Assembly (NCBI GenBank): GCA_949152475.1
Contig: OX424567.1
Location: 17,757,402-17,821,401, forward strand
Direction of reading: 5' to 3'
Length of the DNA: 64,000 nucleotides
Source of the DNA: Terebella lapidaria
Taxonomy: Eukaryota; Annelida; Polychaeta; Terebellida; Terebellidae
In this document: positions 61,741-64,000 of the stretch, one piece after another
Position numbering within the stretch: position 1 is the stretch's first letter
Layout: the number at the start of each line of letters is the position of its first letter
Notes under the pieces: model-generated
Told to the model about the DNA's origin: nothing
Database searches by the model: none
The model's input: the letters and a program-made list of their open reading frames with translations, nothing else
Translations under genes and position numbers: made by a program

Positions 61741-62024
61741 AGAGCATGTGTCACTAAAAGTTGGGTATTGGTTTTTTAGGTGTATGTGAAAGCATTAAGC
61801 ATTAAAAAAAAACCAGTCTGTCGATGACATCACACATCTCATTTGCATATTAATTAGCTGTCAGATTCTGTTGTCAGATTCTGTGAATATGTAAATGTTT
61901 GAAGTCCCATAACTTTGGAAGAAATCATGATACCAATATGCTGTAAAGACCGTTTTATTCAGTTCAAATTGTGCTTTCACATACACAGAAAAACCCAATA
62001 CCCAATTTTCGTGACACATGCTCT
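61741..62024. mobile_element. 284-bp MITE with about 50-bp terminal inverted repeats and TTAA flanks
   Basis: It begins AGAGCATGTGTCAC and ends in the exact complement of those 14 bases. The inverted match extends over roughly 50 bp with few differences. It is flanked by TTAA at 61737-61740 and 62025-62028, sharing the left one with the foldback element. Non-coding. Confidence 0.88.
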
Positions 62025-62028
62025 TTAA

Positions 62029-62330
62029 CTTTATACAAAATACCATTGTTCTTTGAGATTTTTTTTACAAGTATCATTGATATGTTCAGCCCAGTTTAAT
62101 TTCTCGTCCACGAGTACACCGAGAAATTTAGCTACCTTCACTCTGGAGACTGCTACACCATCTATACTAATTTTACAATTGATATCTGCATGGGATATCT
62201 CTTCATTCTCTGTAGCAAACATACAAAAAGATTTTGTTCTATGACTGCACTTGGATATCGCTAGATTGGAGCTCTCGTAGCCATTTCTTACAAACCTTTG
62301 CCTGCACAGATATATATGAACTTTTGAAAC
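62029..62330 (-). pseudogene. LINE reverse transcriptase, upstream fragment
   Basis: The frame contains KVAKFLGVLVDEKLNW and HINDTCKK, the FLGv.iD..L.W..Hi motif that follows the RT palm. A T8 run at 62059-62066 appears to carry a one-base frameshift, because the expected continuation is found in the adjacent frame. A second frameshift lies further upstream (near 62,260). The catalytic YxDD is not present. Confidence 0.82.
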
Positions 62331-63256
62331 TGTCCCTGTTGAATCAGAAACAGATAAGTGCCAGTCTCAAAACCTTGAGCGTTTTTGAGACTGGCTTTGG
62401 AATGTCTTCGTGGATAGTTTGAATTGATGTCTCCTGATCAGATGTTTCCTTGTCACTCTGTTAATATTCCTGTCATGCAACGCTCGGTGGTGAGTACCTA
62501 TAGCCTTTGAGGTGCATCTCCTGCCTCTGATGAGACCATCTGAAACTTCTTGCACTTGGTTGTGCGCCAGCACTCATTGCTATTCAGCTTCTTGACTCAC
62601 AGACCAACGGATCGCGTGACTCTCACACTCCCTTCTTGTACTCCGGGCTTCTTTCTGGCCTCCCTTGCACAAAAACCGTTTTGAGCTCTCGCCTTGTTTC
62701 TCTGGCTCAACTGCAGCGTCAAAGTACATTTAAACAAGAAAATGCAGCTAACTGCAGGGGACGACATTAGAGCTCGAGCACTCATCAGCACCACGACAGT
62801 ATATTATGATGAAAAACATAGGACTACTTCATTCATATTCCTAATAAGTAAAAATTTATTTTGAACTCAATGTAACAGATCTACGCCTACTAAAATGGTA
62901 TTTAATTTTTAAAAAAAAAATAAAAAAAAATATTGAAAACCATGAGAAATATCTGCATCTGATATCATGATACATATGCCTACTGGGCGAATTGAAAGGC
63001 CAGTTTAAAATAAAAATTCGCATCCCCGCATGGAACACCTTAATTGTCATGTGATACAATACGTCAAATTACGGTAAATTTAGCCGTGGCGTCGCAGACG
63101 TATCATCGTGTTTACTTCATCATAGCGCCAGAGAATGTCACACGCAAGATGATGTATGCATGCACGTATTGCTGCACAGAAAAGTGTGTGTTCCATAATA
63201 CGCGTCATTGCGGTAAAATTTGCTTTGCATTCTGGGAACGTCAATTTCCATCGGCT

Positions 63257-63268
63257 CCGCCATTTTGG
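63257..63268. promoter_or_regulatory. YY1-type motif
   Basis: CCGCCATTTTGG matches the core of the YY1 site, often placed just after the start of TATA-less genes. It lies in a CpG-containing stretch. An unannotated transcript could begin here, but no first exon can be defined. Confidence 0.25.
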
Positions 63269-63500
63269 ACGTTTTTGGATAATTTGAGGATCTTACGCTA
63301 TTTTCTCAATTCTAACACATCGATTTATGCATTATACATCTGTGGAATATTACAAGTTTGCCATCAATTCGACAGATTTTATGTCAAAGACGAAGAAAAT
63401 CCTCCTTTGGAGTAGGTGTCTGAAGGTTTACCTGCAAAACGGGCGTCGATAGTTTGGCATGAAACCTCCATGAAAAAGTCAGCACATAGACATGTACAGG

Positions 63501-63521
63501 GTTGGGGGCTTCGCCCCCAAC
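63501..63521. other. GC-rich 9-bp perfect hairpin
   Basis: GTTGGGGGC, a 3-nt loop TTC, then GCCCCCAAC. The stem is perfect and contrasts sharply with the surrounding AT-rich sequence. Such hairpins are seen at ends of some mobile elements. Confidence 0.6.
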
Positions 63522-64000
63522 GCTCTAATGTCAAAAAGTACATTTAAAAAAGGTTCAAATAAATAATAATTAAAATAAAAAAGATAAATTTTCTCTGAAT
63601 ATGTATCATTGAGCAAGTGATTATTGGTATTGGCTAGTATCGAATCATTGGCTAATTAATGAATTTGCATTCACCCACCTACCTAATTTTATATAAAGGA
63701 TTATACTAATTATGATTGTTCATGAGATGTATATATTTAGATATTTATAGAGATGTTTAACAGTGATATTTATTTATTTATTTAATCACATTTACTCACA
63801 TTTAATACAGTAATTTTAATATCATTCTCCCTGTTGGTACAAGTATTATATAGTAATATAATGGTTTATTTTTCCCACTTTATGATAAATGTCATGTTAA
63901 TTTGGAATCTTGTGAATTTAGAATAAAAACTAATTTTATCTGAGTGAGATGTGATATGTGAGGGAAAGGTAAGACGTACCGCACATACTTTCATTGCGAA

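Larger units (their letters stand above)
59980..62330 (-). mobile_element. 3' end of a non-LTR (LINE-type) retrotransposon, split by two insertions
   Basis: In - strand sense it holds part of a reverse transcriptase (62330-62029), two inserted elements, the RT C-terminal region (60904-60391), a 3'UTR and an AATAAACT signal followed by TTGAA repeats at the very 3' end. The protein style resembles the CR1/L2/Jockey group. The 5' part is missing, as is usual for LINE copies. Confidence 0.8.
62331..64000. other. Right end of the window, no supported gene
   Basis: AT-rich, with an A-rich run near 62,910-62,935. A 123-codon + strand frame (63044-63415) starts without ATG and matches nothing known. 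A CCGCCATTTTGG word (63257-63268) and a 9-bp perfect hairpin (63501-63521) are the only distinct signals. Confidence 0.5.

Noticed and set aside
63044..63415. 123-codon cysteine-containing + strand ORF
   Set aside because: It begins without ATG, has no spacing that fits THAP or another zinc fold, and has no supporting signals.

Overview
This is a eukaryotic nuclear window, from an invertebrate animal. It is AT-rich, with long introns, GT-AG splice sites, many poly-G/poly-C tracts, and relics of Ty3/gypsy-like LTR elements, a non-LTR retrotransposon and TTAA-targeted foldback elements. The gene content and repeat style suggest a marine bilaterian (deuterostome or lophotrochozoan). I cannot name the species from sequence alone.

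Region 1 (about 3.6-49.1 kb, + strand) is one gene: a poly(rC)-binding protein (PCBP / hnRNP E / Drosophila mub family) with three KH domains. I could place twelve coding exons at base resolution (16,736-43,737). All junctions are GT-AG, all phases agree, and the predicted protein has 511 residues. Two microexons (24 and 33 nt) lie inside KH1. A likely ATG-free 5'UTR exon with a TATA box lies at 3,662-3,916. The 3'UTR probably runs to an AATAAA at 49,061, with an earlier poly(A) signal at 44,856. Regulatory candidates include a CRE/TATA/Inr arrangement in intron 5, X-box palindromes, three exact UGUANAUA (Pumilio-type) sites in the 3'UTR, a 12-bp in-frame alternative donor in KH1, a strong unused acceptor that would create a premature stop, and a minisatellite that has copied the 3' end and donor of coding exon 7.

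Region 2 (51.6-56.7 kb, - strand) is a decayed Ty3/gypsy-like element. In - strand order it has an RRM-like Gag domain, a capsid fragment, a CCHC knuckle, an aspartic protease with D-to-N at the active site, an RT stub joined directly to RNase H, and an integrase zinc-binding fragment. Most of the capsid, the RT core and the integrase core are missing. It is bounded by two copies of a roughly 155-165-bp module that contains a tRNA-like pol III box, and by tRNA 3'-half-like (primer-site) sequences.

Region 3 (56.7-62.3 kb) is retroelement debris on the - strand: a second gypsy-like RNase H/integrase relic, a possible BEL/Pao integrase leader, and the 3' end of a non-LTR retrotransposon. The reverse transcriptase of that last element is split by two adjacent elements (828 bp foldback and 284 bp) bounded by TTAA. 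The last 1.6 kb has no gene I can support.

I see no bacterial operons, CRISPR arrays, rRNA genes or complete tRNA genes.
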